A DNA stretch of 64,000 bases from Halorubrum trapanicum (GCF_002355655.1 NZ_AP017569.1:496001-560000); one strand, 5' to 3'. Positions 8,947 through 17,622 are shown, counted from the stretch's first letter. Numbers and translations: made by a program. The notes: a model not told the origin generated them from the sequence alone.

Positions 8947-9456
8947 TTACGCGTCGTCCTCACCCACCGGTTCGGCGCACCACTGACAGAAGTCGAACGT
9001 CGGATCGGTCTCCTTCCCGCACTCCGGACAGCGCACGGTCCCGCCGTCGTCCGTCGTCCTCGTTGAGGGTGCGTTCGGTTCCTCTGCCGTCCCCGCGGAC
9101 GGCGCGTTCGGTTCCTCCGCCGTCCCGTGGTCGGTCGACTCCGTGCGGCCGGTCGCGAGGGCAGCCTCCCGCTCTCGCTCGTACGCCCGGTTGTTCCGGA
9201 GCGCCACGACGTACGCGTCGATAACGCTGGCGCCGACGACCGCTGCGGCGGGGGCGACCTCTCGGACCGTCGGGGGGTCTCCGGCGAACACGCCCGATAT
9301 CGCCGACTCGGGAACGAACACGAACACCGCCGCGGTGACCGCCACGTACCAGCCGAGCGCCCGGGCCCATCGGCGGAGGTAGGCGTGACCGAGTCCGGAG
9401 ACGACGAGCGCGAGCAGGGCGGCGAGCCAGGGCCGCCGGCGAGTGCGTTCTGCCAT
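8947..9456 (-). CDS. Membrane protein with C-terminal zinc ribbon
   Basis: Hypothetical protein of 169 residues. Two or three hydrophobic segments occupy the N-terminal half (LAALLALVVSGLGHAYL and a second pair). An acidic linker follows, then a terminal zinc ribbon CPECG...CQWC. The linker contains a near-exact duplication of GTAEEPNAPS, also visible in the DNA. The ATG at 9456 is chosen because the helix begins just after; an in-frame ATG at 9495 would add 13 residues. It converges on coxAC with a 29-bp gap. Function is unknown. Confidence 0.7.
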   Translation of the reverse strand: MAERTRRRPWLAALLALVVSGLGHAYLRRWARALGWYVAVTAAVFVFVPESAISGVFAGDPPTVREVAPAAAVVGASVIDAYVVALRNNRAYEREREAALATGRTESTDHGTAEEPNAPSAGTAEEPNAPSTRTTDDGGTVRCPECGKETDPTFDFCQWCAEPVGEDDA

Positions 9457-9535
9457 GGACGGCAGTAGGAGTTCCCGCTCCGATAAGCTACCCATCTCTC
9501 GGAGCGTTTATGTGCCGGACGCGCCGAACTCGGGT

Positions 9536-9679
9536 ATGTTCGGCGTTCCGCTCGGTGAGTTCCTCTACGGGGCCGCGTTCGCGGTGTTCGGGGTCGGCAC
9601 TTGGGGCATCGGCCTCGGCATTGCGTACCTCCTGTACCGCCGGTGGCGCGGCGACGGTCCTCGCGGCGACGACGCCTGA
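9536..9679 (+). CDS. Small single-helix membrane protein
   Basis: A 47-residue protein starting MFGVPLGEFLYG, with one long hydrophobic stretch (about residues 8-34) followed by YRRWRG and an acidic tail. The size and the helix-then-arginine layout resemble small membrane proteins common in haloarchaea. It ends 73 bp before the epimerase gene, which has its own TATA-like box, so it is probably transcribed separately. No function can be assigned. Confidence 0.55.
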   Translation: MFGVPLGEFLYGAAFAVFGVGTWGIGLGIAYLLYRRWRGDGPRGDDA

Positions 9680-9752
9680 GCGGCGACGACTGAGCCGGCC
9701 CGTCGCGTTCCGGTTCGGCCACGCTTTTTACCTCGCTCGTCCGATCCCGCGT

Positions 9753-10745
9753 ATGACAGACACGGCGCTCGTCGTCGGCGGCACGCGATTCATCGGCCGC
9801 CACACCGTCGAGGAACTGCTGGCGCACGACTACGAGGTCGCGATATTCAACCGGGGGAACCACGAGAACCCCTTCGCGGACGACGACCGGGTGACCCACG
9901 TCGAGGGCGACCGGAAAGACGAGACCGCGTTACGCGCCGCGAAGCTCTCGGTCGAGCCCGACGTCGTGATCGACTGCGTCGCCTATCACCCAGCAGACGT
10001 GGAGACCGCGACGGAGGTCTTCGCCGACGTCGACGGCTACGTGTACATCTCCTCGGGGTCCAGCTACGCCGCCGAGGATATCCCCAAACGAGAGGGGGAG
10101 ACGCCGCTGGAGCCGTGTACGGACGCGCAGGCGACCGACGACTCGCACGAGACGTACGGCAACCGGAAGGCCGAGGGCGACCGCGCGGTGTTCGCGGCCG
10201 CCGAGGCGGGGGTTTCCGCGATGGCGGTCCGCCCGTGTATCGTCTACGGCCCACACGACTACACGGAGCGGCTCGACTACTGGATCGACCGCGTGCTCAC
10301 CCACGACCGCGTGGTCGTCCCCGGCGACGGGCAGAACCTCTGGCACCGGGCGTACGTCGAGGACGTCGCGAGCGCGCTGCGGATCGTCGCCGAGCGCGGC
10401 GAGCCGGGCGCGGCGTACAACGTCGGCGACCGGCGCGCGCTCACGCTGCGGGAGACGCTGGAGACGATCGCCGACGTCGCGGGCGCCGACTGCGAAGTCG
10501 TCACGGCGAGCGACGACGCGCTGGCGGCCGGCGACCTCGATCCGGAGGATTTCACGCTCTACCGCGAGTACCCCCACCTGCTCGACACCTGCGCGCTCGC
10601 CGACCTCGGCTGGGAGTCGACGCCGGTCGACGAGGCGATGGCGCGGACCGTCGAGGAACACCGCGAGTCGGACCGCGACGGGAGCGAGTGGGATCCCGGC
10701 CGCGAGGCCGAGGAGCGCGTCATCGGCGTGAAGGAGACGCTCTGA
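9753..10745 (+). CDS. NAD-dependent epimerase/dehydratase family protein
   Basis: Extended short-chain dehydrogenase of 330 residues. The Rossmann glycine motif VVGGTRFIGRHTVEELL starts at about residue 6. The catalytic Tyr/Lys region appears as ETYGNRKAEGD, preceded by SSGSSYAAED, and RPCIVYGPHDYTERLDYWID is the usual substrate-loop signature. It resembles archaeal nucleotide-sugar epimerase or reductase-like proteins and the chloroplast RNA-binding group of this family. ATG 9753 has CTTTTTACC 21-29 nt upstream, fitting a leaderless transcript. The exact substrate is unknown. Confidence 0.75.
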   Translation: MTDTALVVGGTRFIGRHTVEELLAHDYEVAIFNRGNHENPFADDDRVTHVEGDRKDETALRAAKLSVEPDVVIDCVAYHPADVETATEVFADVDGYVYISSGSSYAAEDIPKREGETPLEPCTDAQATDDSHETYGNRKAEGDRAVFAAAEAGVSAMAVRPCIVYGPHDYTERLDYWIDRVLTHDRVVVPGDGQNLWHRAYVEDVASALRIVAERGEPGAAYNVGDRRALTLRETLETIADVAGADCEVVTASDDALAAGDLDPEDFTLYREYPHLLDTCALADLGWESTPVDEAMARTVEEHRESDRDGSEWDPGREAEERVIGVKETL

Positions 10746-10796
10746 GGGGCCCGCACCGCTCCGCGGGGCAATTCGCGGTCAGTGGGTAATTCGCGG

Positions 10797-11546
10797 TCAG
10801 TATGCCGCGTCCCAGCGCGCCGGCTTCCGGCGGTTCCCGCAGTCGCGGCACTCCATCCGGTCCATCGTGTCGATCGCGATATCCGTCCCCTCGCAGTTGC
10901 CGCAGAGGTAGCCGTACCGACGCTCGTGGTCCGGGTCGACGTAGGCGACGTAGAACGGGGCCTGCGAGCCGCGGTCGCTCTCGTCGAACGCGACGTGAAC
11001 CGTCCTTCCGTCTTCGGTCTGGTAGGTCGCCTCGGAGATACCCCTGAGCCGGCCGACCTGTTTCCGGAACTCCCGTTCCGTGAACGTCTGGCCGCCGATG
11101 TCGACGTCGCGCTCGCCGGTGAGTTCGTACCCCTCGCGCTCGTAGAACTCCGTGCCCGCCTCGTTGTCGGCGAGCACGCGCGCCTCGATGCGGTCGACGT
11201 CGGCCGAGCGGAGCGCGGACTCGACCCGTTCGAGGAGCGCGGAGCCGATTCCCGACCCCCTGTGGTCCGGATGGACGTGGAGCCAGTCGATCTCGCCGAC
11301 GCGCTCGCGGCGCCCGACGACGTAGCTCTCCGCGAACCCGACGACGACCCCATCCACGACGGCGACCGGGAACACCGCGTCGTCGTCCTCGACGTCGTCG
11401 CCGAGGTCGCCGGCGTCGTACCACTCCTCGACGGCCTCGTCCAACAGCTCCTCGTCGACCGCGTGTCCGTACGACGCCACGAGCGACTCCCGGGCGACCG
11501 ACCGGACCGCGTCGACGTCTTCGGCGGTTGCTTCGCGTAGGTCCAT
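10797..11546 (-). CDS. GNAT N-acetyltransferase with C-terminal zinc ribbon
   Basis: The 249-residue protein opens with a GNAT domain (1-160). The acetyl-CoA binding loop is in LHVHPDHRGSGIGSALLERV and the C-terminal strand reads ARVLADNEAGTEFYEREGYE. An extra C-terminal domain of about 85 residues ends in a zinc ribbon (CGNCEG...CRDCG). The ATG at 11546 lies about 25 nt after TTTTTTGTAG on the minus strand. The acceptor is unknown; the zinc ribbon suggests a protein or nucleic-acid target. Confidence 0.8.
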   Translation of the reverse strand: MDLREATAEDVDAVRSVARESLVASYGHAVDEELLDEAVEEWYDAGDLGDDVEDDDAVFPVAVVDGVVVGFAESYVVGRRERVGEIDWLHVHPDHRGSGIGSALLERVESALRSADVDRIEARVLADNEAGTEFYEREGYELTGERDVDIGGQTFTEREFRKQVGRLRGISEATYQTEDGRTVHVAFDESDRGSQAPFYVAYVDPDHERRYGYLCGNCEGTDIAIDTMDRMECRDCGNRRKPARWDAAY

Positions 11547-11637
11547 GCGGGCAGATACCGCTCCGGCTACAAAAAACTCGGTCGGATCTTCCGTCGCGCG
11601 TGGCCGGCGTCGTCCCCTCGTCGCGGGCCGGCGGCCC

Positions 11638-12405
11638 TCAGAGGACGAACGGGCCCTGCTGGCGGATCGGTTCCCCGTGCGGGCGACCCGAGACCGCAAC
11701 CGCGCGGAGCGACTCGTCGGCGGCGACGTCGACCGCCTCGGCGTCCGTCACCGGGAGGACCTCGCCCTCGGCGATCGCGTCCGCGGAGCCGGCCCCATCG
11801 ACGTTCACCGTCCCCGCGCCGTCGACGACGTAGAGGAAGCCGGCCCACTCGTCCGGGACCTCCCACCGCCACGAGTCGGTGACCTCTGCGTCGAGGTACT
11901 CCAGCGGCGTGTGCGTCGACAGCGGCGACCCGTCGCCGACGACCGCGGTGACCGTCGCGCCGCCGAACTCCTCGGTCGGGAGTTCGTCGACCGCGGCGTC
12001 CGAGTAGTCGGGATCCATCTCTTTGTCCTCGCGAGGCAGGTTCACCCAGAGCTGGAGCCCGTTACAGCCGGCGCCGTCGGCGGGGAACTCCGAGTGCCGG
12101 ATCCCGCCGCCGGTCGTGATGTGCATCGCCTCGTTCTCGCGGGCGGTGTTCGTCACCCCGAGGCTGTCCTCGTGGTCCATGCCGCCCTCGATCATGTAGG
12201 AGACGATCTCGAACCCGCGGTGCGGGTGCATCGGGAACCCCTGGTCCGGCTCGATGTAGAACCGCTCGAAGAGGACGAACGGATCGAGGTGCTGCGGATG
12301 TTCCTCGGTCGGGAAGGCCCGGTTCGAGTTCACCCCGGTGCCGTGGCGGACGATTTGGCCCGACAGGGGCGCCGGTCGGGTCGCGCTCGACTCGTTTTCA
12401 GTCAC
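11638..12405 (-). CDS. Pirin-family cupin protein
   Basis: Bicupin pirin of 255 residues. The N-terminal cupin has the metal-binding phrases FPMHPHRGFEIVSYMIEGG and GGGIRHSEFP, supplying three His and a Glu; the second cupin is at about 150-240. Relatives include iron-binding regulators and quercetinases. I chose GTG 12405 because a TATA-like GCTTATCG at 12429-12436 puts the transcript start there. ATG 12441 and 12438 are in frame but lie upstream of that start. It is divergent from superoxide dismutase, which fits an oxidative-stress theme. Confidence 0.8.
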   Translation of the reverse strand: MTENESSATRPAPLSGQIVRHGTGVNSNRAFPTEEHPQHLDPFVLFERFYIEPDQGFPMHPHRGFEIVSYMIEGGMDHEDSLGVTNTARENEAMHITTGGGIRHSEFPADGAGCNGLQLWVNLPREDKEMDPDYSDAAVDELPTEEFGGATVTAVVGDGSPLSTHTPLEYLDAEVTDSWRWEVPDEWAGFLYVVDGAGTVNVDGAGSADAIAEGEVLPVTDAEAVDVAADESLRAVAVSGRPHGEPIRQQGPFVL

Positions 12406-12607
12406 GTTCGAAGGGTGTCGATTACAGACGATAAGCATCACGATTACGGAACCGAGAAATAGACAGCTCTCTTAGCTAATTTCTCTATATTCGTTTTTGA
12501 AAGGCTTGAAAGCTATATTTAGTGGTGTATAGAACGTACTGATATTTTACTTGAATACGCTACAGAGAAGCTTCTTACCTCTGCCGCGAGTAGGTGGGAA
12601 CGCAACA
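12406..12607. promoter_or_regulatory. AT-rich divergent promoter region between pirin and sod
   Basis: This gap is much richer in A/T than the surroundings. GCTTATCG (12429-12436) serves pirin on the minus strand. For sod, several T-rich boxes (around 12541-12550 and 12570-12577) are possible TATA elements, and AGGTGG at 12592-12597 is a Shine-Dalgarno sequence 10 nt before ATG 12608. Unlike most genes here, sod therefore seems to have a 5' leader. No clear operator was seen. Confidence 0.45.
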
Positions 12608-13207
12608 ATGAGCTACGAACTCGATCCGCTGCCGTACGACTACGACGCGCTTGAGCCGCACATCTCCGAGCAGGTGCTCGAATGGCATCACGACACCCAT
12701 CATCAGGGGTACGTCAACGGCTGGAACGCCGCCGAAGAGACGCTCGAAGAGAACCGCGAGGCGGGCGACTTCTCTTCGTCCGGCGGGGCCATCCGCAACG
12801 TGACCCACAACTCCTCGGGCCACATCCTCCACGACCTGTTCTGGCAGAACATGTCGCCGGCGGGCGGCGACGAGCCCGAGGGTGCGCTGGCCGACCGCAT
12901 CGAGGAGGACTTCGGCTCGTACGAGGCCTGGAAGGGCGAGTTCGAGGCGGCAGCCTCCGCGGCCAGCGGCTGGGCGCTGCTGGTGTACGACACGTTCTCG
13001 AACCAGCTCCGCAACGTCGTGGTCGACAAGCACGACCAGGGCGCGATCTGGGGCGGCCACCCGATCCTCGCGCTGGACGTCTGGGAGCACTCCTACTACC
13101 ACGACTACGGCCCGGCCCGCGGCGAGTTCGTCGACAACTTCTTCGAAGTCGTCGACTGGGACGAGCCGTCCAGCCGTTACGAGCAGGCCGTCGAGCTGTT
13201 CGAGTAA
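12608..13207 (+). CDS. sod: Superoxide dismutase (Fe/Mn type)
   Basis: Converts superoxide to hydrogen peroxide and oxygen in the cytoplasm. The 199-residue length is typical. Ligands appear in the expected places: His27 in EWHHDTHHQGYVNGWN, a second His in HNSSGHILHDLFWQNM, and Asp and His in LALDVWEHSYYHDYGP. Haloarchaeal enzymes of this family use mainly manganese. The start is fixed by the AGGTGG ribosome site. Repeat element A occupies the gap after the stop. Confidence 0.95.
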   Translation: MSYELDPLPYDYDALEPHISEQVLEWHHDTHHQGYVNGWNAAEETLEENREAGDFSSSGGAIRNVTHNSSGHILHDLFWQNMSPAGGDEPEGALADRIEEDFGSYEAWKGEFEAAASAASGWALLVYDTFSNQLRNVVVDKHDQGAIWGGHPILALDVWEHSYYHDYGPARGEFVDNFFEVVDWDEPSSRYEQAVELFE

Positions 13208-13669
13208 TTAGGTAGTCGACCGCGCGATTGGTCTGACGTGACGTTTCCGCGCTCCGTGCGCCCGCCGCCGGTGACGGATCGATACTGTGGGCGGTCTCGG
13301 CGGCGATTTCTCTCCCTTCTCGGCTATGGAACGTCGGGGCTCCGGAGACTCTCCCGTCCGAAACGGTTGTTCGCTTATAAATGATAAACTGGTGACCGGC
13401 GGTGAACGCCTCCAAAGCCCCACCCGCACAGCACCGCGACCGCACCTCACGCCTCCCCAGCCTCGTCGGCCGGTCTCCGTTTCGCTCCGACCGGCCGACT
13501 CCCTCGCGCGGTGCTGTCGCCGGCGCGAAGCGCCGGCTTCCAGAGGGACCTTCGGTCCCTCGCGGCTCGGCCGCGAGGCGGCCTCGCAGGCACGCGCCAC
13601 CGCACCTTCTTTTATAAATGATCGTCGCTACTCGCGTTCGTCGAGCGCTGACCGTCTGTATTCAGGCGG
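13208..13669. other. 462-bp convergent gap holding repeat element A
   Basis: Between the stops of sod and the ArsR-like regulator there is no credible gene. Bases 13208-13374 show nothing recognisable. 13375-13622 is repeat A, and 13623-13669 is short spacer. Open frames here are basic, Arg/Pro/Ser-rich translations of the repeat and are not believed. Confidence 0.7.
13375..13622 (-). repeat. Modular intergenic repeat, copy A (cassette-less)
   Basis: One of three related elements. In reading order of the family (minus strand here) it has TTTATAAA, the conserved end GGCGGTGGCGCGTG, hairpins GCCGGCGC/GCGCCGGC and GAGGGACC/GGTCCCTC with 3-nt loops, the block CGAGGCTGGGGAGG, a block GCGGTGCTGTGCGG, then one GGGGCTTTGG unit and TTATAA. 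Compared with B and C, the long inverted-repeat cassette and the GGGACTCAAAGGGGC motif are missing. The junction is clean, within a CCCC run. It lies between convergent genes. Confidence 0.75.
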
Positions 13670-14632
13670 TTACCGCGCGTCGAGTTCGGGTGCGTCGGTC
13701 TCGACGACCGTTCCGGTCTCGTCGACGCCCACGCGCATCTCGTCGCCCGCGCAGGAGATCGTCAGGCGAACGCGGAGCGGCTCCTCGGAGACGACCGTCG
13801 TCGCGGCGTCGCTCACGCACCAGTCGAACGTCCAGAACGGCGCCGAGCTCGGGTCGACGCCGCGGTCCGCGTGGAATCGGAGCACGTCGGCGTCGTCGAG
13901 CAGCAGGAGACCGACGGTGGATCGGAGGTCGTAGCTACAGCGCCGGCAGGCGTGCTCGACGGCGACTTCCTGACCCTCCTCCTCGGGGGTGCGCACGAGG
14001 TCGGTCTCGACCGTCCCGGTACACTCGGGGCAGACGCCGTCCGCGGCCAGGCAGTAGTGGTGGCGGACGTAGTGGCCGAAGGCGTCCAGCAGGTCGTCGG
14101 TCGAGCGGCCGTCGAGCGCGCCCGCCGGGAACGGGTAGCTCACCTGGATCGCGCCGCAGTCGGCGCAGCCGACGGAGAGCGTGTCGTCGACGTACCAGGC
14201 GTGGAGGTCCCCGCCGCAGGCGTGACACGACCCCTCGGCCGGGAAGAAGCCCAGCTGCGCGCGCTCGGTCAGCGCGCCGGTGAAGATGGCGCTCACGACC
14301 TTCCGTCCGGGCGCGCGGAACTCGTAGCCGTCGTCGCCCCGGCGAATGAAGTGGCCGGTGAGCCGGTCGAGGTGGTAGCTGAAGTTCGCGCTGTCCGTCG
14401 CGTCGACCCGCTCGAACAGGTCGGTGAAGCTCACGGGCGACTCGTCGCCGCCGAGGTCGAGCAGCGCGCGGAGGACCTCGACCCGCGTCTCGTTACCGAG
14501 GACCGAGAACACCTCGGCGGGCGGGACCCGCGATTCGGTCCGCGGGGTCGCTGCCGACGCGTCGGCGCCGTCGATGCGGTCCGTCCGCTCTCCGTCGGCC
14601 GGGACGCCGGCGGACCGGTCGAACTGACTCAT
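13670..14632 (-). CDS. ArsR-like winged-helix regulator with zinc-binding effector domain
   Basis: The 320-residue regulator has a winged-helix domain at about 38-115 (EVFSVLGNETRVEVLRALLDL, then NFSYHLDRLTGHFI). A long haloarchaea-type C-terminal domain carries zinc pairs CHACGG...CADCGA and CPECTG...CRRCSY. It is divergent from an aldehyde dehydrogenase. TTTACC-N4-GGTAAA lies 14-29 nt upstream of its own start and a near copy lies just before the dehydrogenase, so it probably regulates both. The ATG at 14632 is supported by a TATA-like ACTTTACC overlapping the operator. Confidence 0.8.
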   Translation of the reverse strand: MSQFDRSAGVPADGERTDRIDGADASAATPRTESRVPPAEVFSVLGNETRVEVLRALLDLGGDESPVSFTDLFERVDATDSANFSYHLDRLTGHFIRRGDDGYEFRAPGRKVVSAIFTGALTERAQLGFFPAEGSCHACGGDLHAWYVDDTLSVGCADCGAIQVSYPFPAGALDGRSTDDLLDAFGHYVRHHYCLAADGVCPECTGTVETDLVRTPEEEGQEVAVEHACRRCSYDLRSTVGLLLLDDADVLRFHADRGVDPSSAPFWTFDWCVSDAATTVVSEEPLRVRLTISCAGDEMRVGVDETGTVVETDAPELDAR

Positions 14633-14645
14633 ACGTCCCCCGTCG

Positions 14646-14661
14646 TTTACCAAGCGGTAAA
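14646..14661. promoter_or_regulatory. Operator copy 1, TTTACC-N4-GGTAAA
   Basis: TTTACCAAGCGGTAAA is a perfect 6-bp inverted repeat with 4-bp spacer. It overlaps the minus-strand TATA-like CTTTACC and ends 14 nt before the regulator ATG (14632). The match with copy 2 at the other end of the same gap suggests a shared binding site. Confidence 0.6.
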
Positions 14662-14756
14662 GTCTGTTGGAGCGGTCGTCGCGGCGTCGCCTTCCTCGGT
14701 CGCACGTCGCCCGCGATCCGGTCGGCATCACCGCTATCTAACCCCTTTTCCCTTTT

Positions 14757-14772
14757 TCTACCGTTTGGTAAA
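14757..14772. promoter_or_regulatory. Operator copy 2, TCTACC-N4-GGTAAA
   Basis: TCTACCGTTTGGTAAA repeats copy 1 with one mismatch in the left arm and a different spacer. It ends 5 nt before the aldehyde dehydrogenase ATG (14778), where it would cover the transcription start. Confidence 0.6.
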
Positions 14773-14777
14773 ACGCA

Positions 14778-16265
14778 ATGAGTGACCTATCGATCGACGC
14801 GGCGTGGGACGAGCTCTACGTCGACGGCGAGTGGTGCGCGAGCGAGCGCGGCGAGACCATCGCGGTCGAGGACCCCTCGACGCGAGAGACGGTGACCGAG
14901 GTGGCCTCGGGGACCGAGGCCGACGTGGACGCGGCCTACGAGGCAGCGGCCGAGGCGCAGGAGGCGTGGGGCGAGCAGCCGCCCGCCCGGCGGCAGGCGG
15001 TGATCGAGGAGTTCCACGAGGCGCTCGACGCGCACGCCGACGAGATAATCGAGCTGCTGGAGCACGAGGTCGGCGGCTCCGCCATCATGGGCGAGACGTC
15101 GATCCAGATCGCGAGCGACCACGCGAGCGAGGCCGCGACGCTCCCGCGCCGGATGAAGGGCGAACACGCCGCCTCCAACATCCCCGGCAAGGAGAACCAG
15201 CTACGGGTCGGCCCGAAGGGCGTCGTCACGGTGATCTCGCCGTGGAACTTCCCGCTGAACCTCTCGATGCGGGCGGTCGCGCCCGCGATCGCGGCCGGGA
15301 ACTCGGTCGTCCTCAAGCCCTCGACGAACTCCCCGATCACCGGCGGGCTGCTGTTCGCGAAGCTGTTCGAGGAGACCGACCTCCCCGACGGCGTCCTGAA
15401 CGTCGTCACCGGCCGCGGCTCCGAGATCGGCGACCGCGTCGCGAGCCACCCCGAGAGCGACGTCGTCGCCTTCACGGGCTCGACGGAAGTGGGCAAGCAC
15501 GTCGCGGGCCTCGCCGGCGAGAACCTCGCCGTCCCGGCGATGGAGCTGGGCGGCAACAACGCGCACGTCGTCACCGCGGACGCCGACCTCGACCGCGCGC
15601 TCGACGCCGCCGCGTTCGGCTCCTTCGTCCATCAGGGACAGGTGTGTATCTCGATCAACCGACACGTCGTCCACGAGGACATCTACGACGAGTACGTCGC
15701 GGGCCTCGTCGAGCGCGCCGAGTCGCTGCCGACCGGCGGCGTCCACGATCCGGAGACGATCGTCGGCCCGATCATCGACGAGTCGCAGCGCGACGAGATG
15801 CTGGAGTACGTCGACGAGACGGTCGAGGCGGGCGCGACCCTGGAGACGGGGGGCCACACGGTCGACGTCGACGGCGTCGACGACTCCCTCGTCGTCGCGC
15901 CGACCGTCCTGTCGGGCGTGACGAACGACATGCCCGCGGCGGCGAACGAGCACTTCGGCCCGATCGCGCCCGTGATCCCGTTCTCGGACGTCGACGAGGC
16001 GGTCGCGATCGCCAACGACACCGAGTACGGGCTCTCGGGTGCGGTCCACTCCGGCGACCTCGGCACGGCGAAGGAGATCGCCGACCGCATGGAGACGGGC
16101 AACGTCCACATCAACGACCAGCCGATCAACGACGAGGCGCACGTCCCGTTCAGCGGGGTCGGCGCCTCCGGCGTCGGCCACTACAACAGCGACGCGTTCC
16201 TCTCGGAGATCACCGAGACGAAGTGGATCTCGATCCAGCACGAGCCGCGCGAGTACCCGTTCTGA
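14778..16265 (+). CDS. NAD(P)-dependent aldehyde dehydrogenase
   Basis: Oxidises an aldehyde to the acid; 495 residues, normal for the family. Visible are the nucleotide site VISPWNFPLNLS, FTGSTEVGKHV, the general base Glu256 in MELGGNN and the nucleophile Cys290 in GQVCISINRHVV (34 residues apart, as usual), and the EHFGPIAPVIPF motif. The style resembles benzaldehyde/vanillin or broad-range enzymes, but the substrate is not readable. The inverted repeat before the ATG and the divergent ArsR-like regulator suggest aldehyde-responsive control. Confidence 0.85.
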   Translation: MSDLSIDAAWDELYVDGEWCASERGETIAVEDPSTRETVTEVASGTEADVDAAYEAAAEAQEAWGEQPPARRQAVIEEFHEALDAHADEIIELLEHEVGGSAIMGETSIQIASDHASEAATLPRRMKGEHAASNIPGKENQLRVGPKGVVTVISPWNFPLNLSMRAVAPAIAAGNSVVLKPSTNSPITGGLLFAKLFEETDLPDGVLNVVTGRGSEIGDRVASHPESDVVAFTGSTEVGKHVAGLAGENLAVPAMELGGNNAHVVTADADLDRALDAAAFGSFVHQGQVCISINRHVVHEDIYDEYVAGLVERAESLPTGGVHDPETIVGPIIDESQRDEMLEYVDETVEAGATLETGGHTVDVDGVDDSLVVAPTVLSGVTNDMPAAANEHFGPIAPVIPFSDVDEAVAIANDTEYGLSGAVHSGDLGTAKEIADRMETGNVHINDQPINDEAHVPFSGVGASGVGHYNSDAFLSEITETKWISIQHEPREYPF

Positions 16266-16321
16266 GCGGGTCTCACCCGCTGCGCGGCCGCTGACCGAGA
16301 CGCCTCGGTCGGCTCGTCGCC

Positions 16322-16981
16322 TTAGACGCACCACTCCTCCTCGGTGTAACACATCTCCCAGAACGCGTGTTCGAGGCGGGCGCTCCGGAGGAACGCCGCC
16401 CGCATCGCGTCGCGCTCGCCCGGGTACGCCTCGCCGTAGCGGTCGACGAGCTCGCGCATCCATCCGACCGTCTCGCGGAACTCGTCGCTCGTGTACTTCT
16501 CGATGAACGGGGTGTACCGATGTTCCTCGGCCGCGAGCGACGCCATGTGGTCGGCGACGTCGAGGTACCCCTGTCCGCACGGGTAGACCGCGGCCGCGAT
16601 CTCCGCGATCGACCCCTCGTGGGCCGTTCGCACGAGGAAGTCGGTGTAGGCGGCGCAGGTCGGCGCCTTCTCGACGGCCTCTAGGTCAGCGGGCGAGAGC
16701 CCGTAGTCGGCGGCGAACGAGCGGTGAAGGTCCATCTCGTCGTCGAGCGTGGCGTGGGCGGTTCCGGTGAGCCGCCGCGTCGTCGCCTCGTCGTCGGCCT
16801 TCGCCCCGGCAAGCGCGAAGACGCGAGCGTAGTCGAGCAGGTACCGATAGTCCTGTTTCACCCAGTGGCGGAACGCCGCCTCGTCGAGGCTGCCGTCCGC
16901 GAGTTCGACGACGAACGGGTGCTCCTTCTGCGCGTCCCATATCTCCGATCCGGCTTCGAGGAGTCGGTCGCTGAAGCCCAT
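16322..16981 (-). CDS. tenA: TenA family protein (thiaminase II-like)
   Basis: All-helical TenA protein of 219 residues, probably hydrolysing aminopyrimidine breakdown products in thiamine salvage. Cys135 in YPCGQGYLDVA is the likely nucleophile. HWVKQDYRYLLDYARVFAL (about 39-57), EMDLHRSF and the terminal LEHAFWEM are family signatures. TTATATC about 28 nt upstream on the minus strand fits a leaderless start. No TPP riboswitch was seen in the AT-rich stretch before it, and no other thiamine gene is in the window. Confidence 0.85.
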   Translation of the reverse strand: MGFSDRLLEAGSEIWDAQKEHPFVVELADGSLDEAAFRHWVKQDYRYLLDYARVFALAGAKADDEATTRRLTGTAHATLDDEMDLHRSFAADYGLSPADLEAVEKAPTCAAYTDFLVRTAHEGSIAEIAAAVYPCGQGYLDVADHMASLAAEEHRYTPFIEKYTSDEFRETVGWMRELVDRYGEAYPGERDAMRAAFLRSARLEHAFWEMCYTEEEWCV

Positions 16982-17146
16982 CTCGTCGGCCGCTCGTTCC
17001 GCACCCTGATATAACTAATTAATATTACTAAGTGATAAATCGGCAGCGAGCCGGTGATCTCAAGAGTCGAACCTCGAACGGGGCGAAGTGGGGATACCGC
17101 GGAGACGGGGCGACTCGGAAAGAACCGTCCGCAGGAACGAGAGTCG

Positions 17147-17422
17147 TTACGAGATCGAGTACGTCGCGGCCGCCATCAGCAGCATGGTGAGCGCGAGCGC
17201 GAGCCCCATCAGGTAGGTGAGCGAGCGGTTCTCCCAGCGGAGGTGCTGGAAGTACGCGACGATGAGCAGCGTCTTGACCGACGCGATCACCAGCGTCCCG
17301 ACGATAGCCTGTGTGTACGTGAACTCGATGAACGAAGTCTCGAAGAGCGCGAAGTTCAACGTCGCCGCGACGAGGAGGGCGACGTAGATCGCCGAGTACA
17401 GTTTCACGGAGTCGTGCGCCAT
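17147..17422 (-). CDS. Cytochrome c oxidase subunit IV family protein
   Basis: A 91-residue protein with three hydrophobic helices (about 8-28, 38-58 and 68-88) and FQHLRWENRSLTYL between helices two and three, typical of prokaryotic subunit IV of heme-copper oxidases. It would sit in the oxidase complex with the coxB/coxAC products. The ATG at 17422 gives MAHDSVKLYSAIYVALL; an in-frame ATG at 17434 would add four residues. CTTTAAGCG at about 17447-17455 is the TATA-like box. Separation from the cox operon by 8 kb is notable. Confidence 0.8.
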   Translation of the reverse strand: MAHDSVKLYSAIYVALLVAATLNFALFETSFIEFTYTQAIVGTLVIASVKTLLIVAYFQHLRWENRSLTYLMGLALALTMLLMAAATYSIS

Positions 17423-17622
17423 CTTACACTCCACTTCGTCCCTGCGCTTAAAGAATTAACCATCCGGGGTGTACGGTGTCGACGCCGAGCGGGCCGCGCA
17501 CCGGCATCGAGCAGGCCGCGCGCCGGCGTCGAACGGAGCCGCGCCGAGGTTTCGGATCCCGAAACGCATATCCGCGCGACGGCCGGAACTCCGGCCGGTC
17601 GCAGCCCCGACCGATATCCGCC

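Noticed and set aside
13287-13934. Open frames across repeat A (and similar ones in B and C)
   Set aside because: Peptides such as LTPPQPRRP and GLWR recur only because the DNA repeats recur. Composition is Arg/Pro/Ser-rich, with no start signals. The GLWR periodicity is kept only as a question in the findings.
17050-17110. Possible tRNA T-arm (GAGTCGAACCTC, read on the minus strand)
   Set aside because: The stem around the GTTCGA loop does not pair, and no acceptor, D or anticodon arm could be found.
16982-17146. TPP riboswitch ahead of tenA
   Set aside because: The AT-rich stretch has no CUGAGA-type core or paired helices; it looks like a plain promoter.
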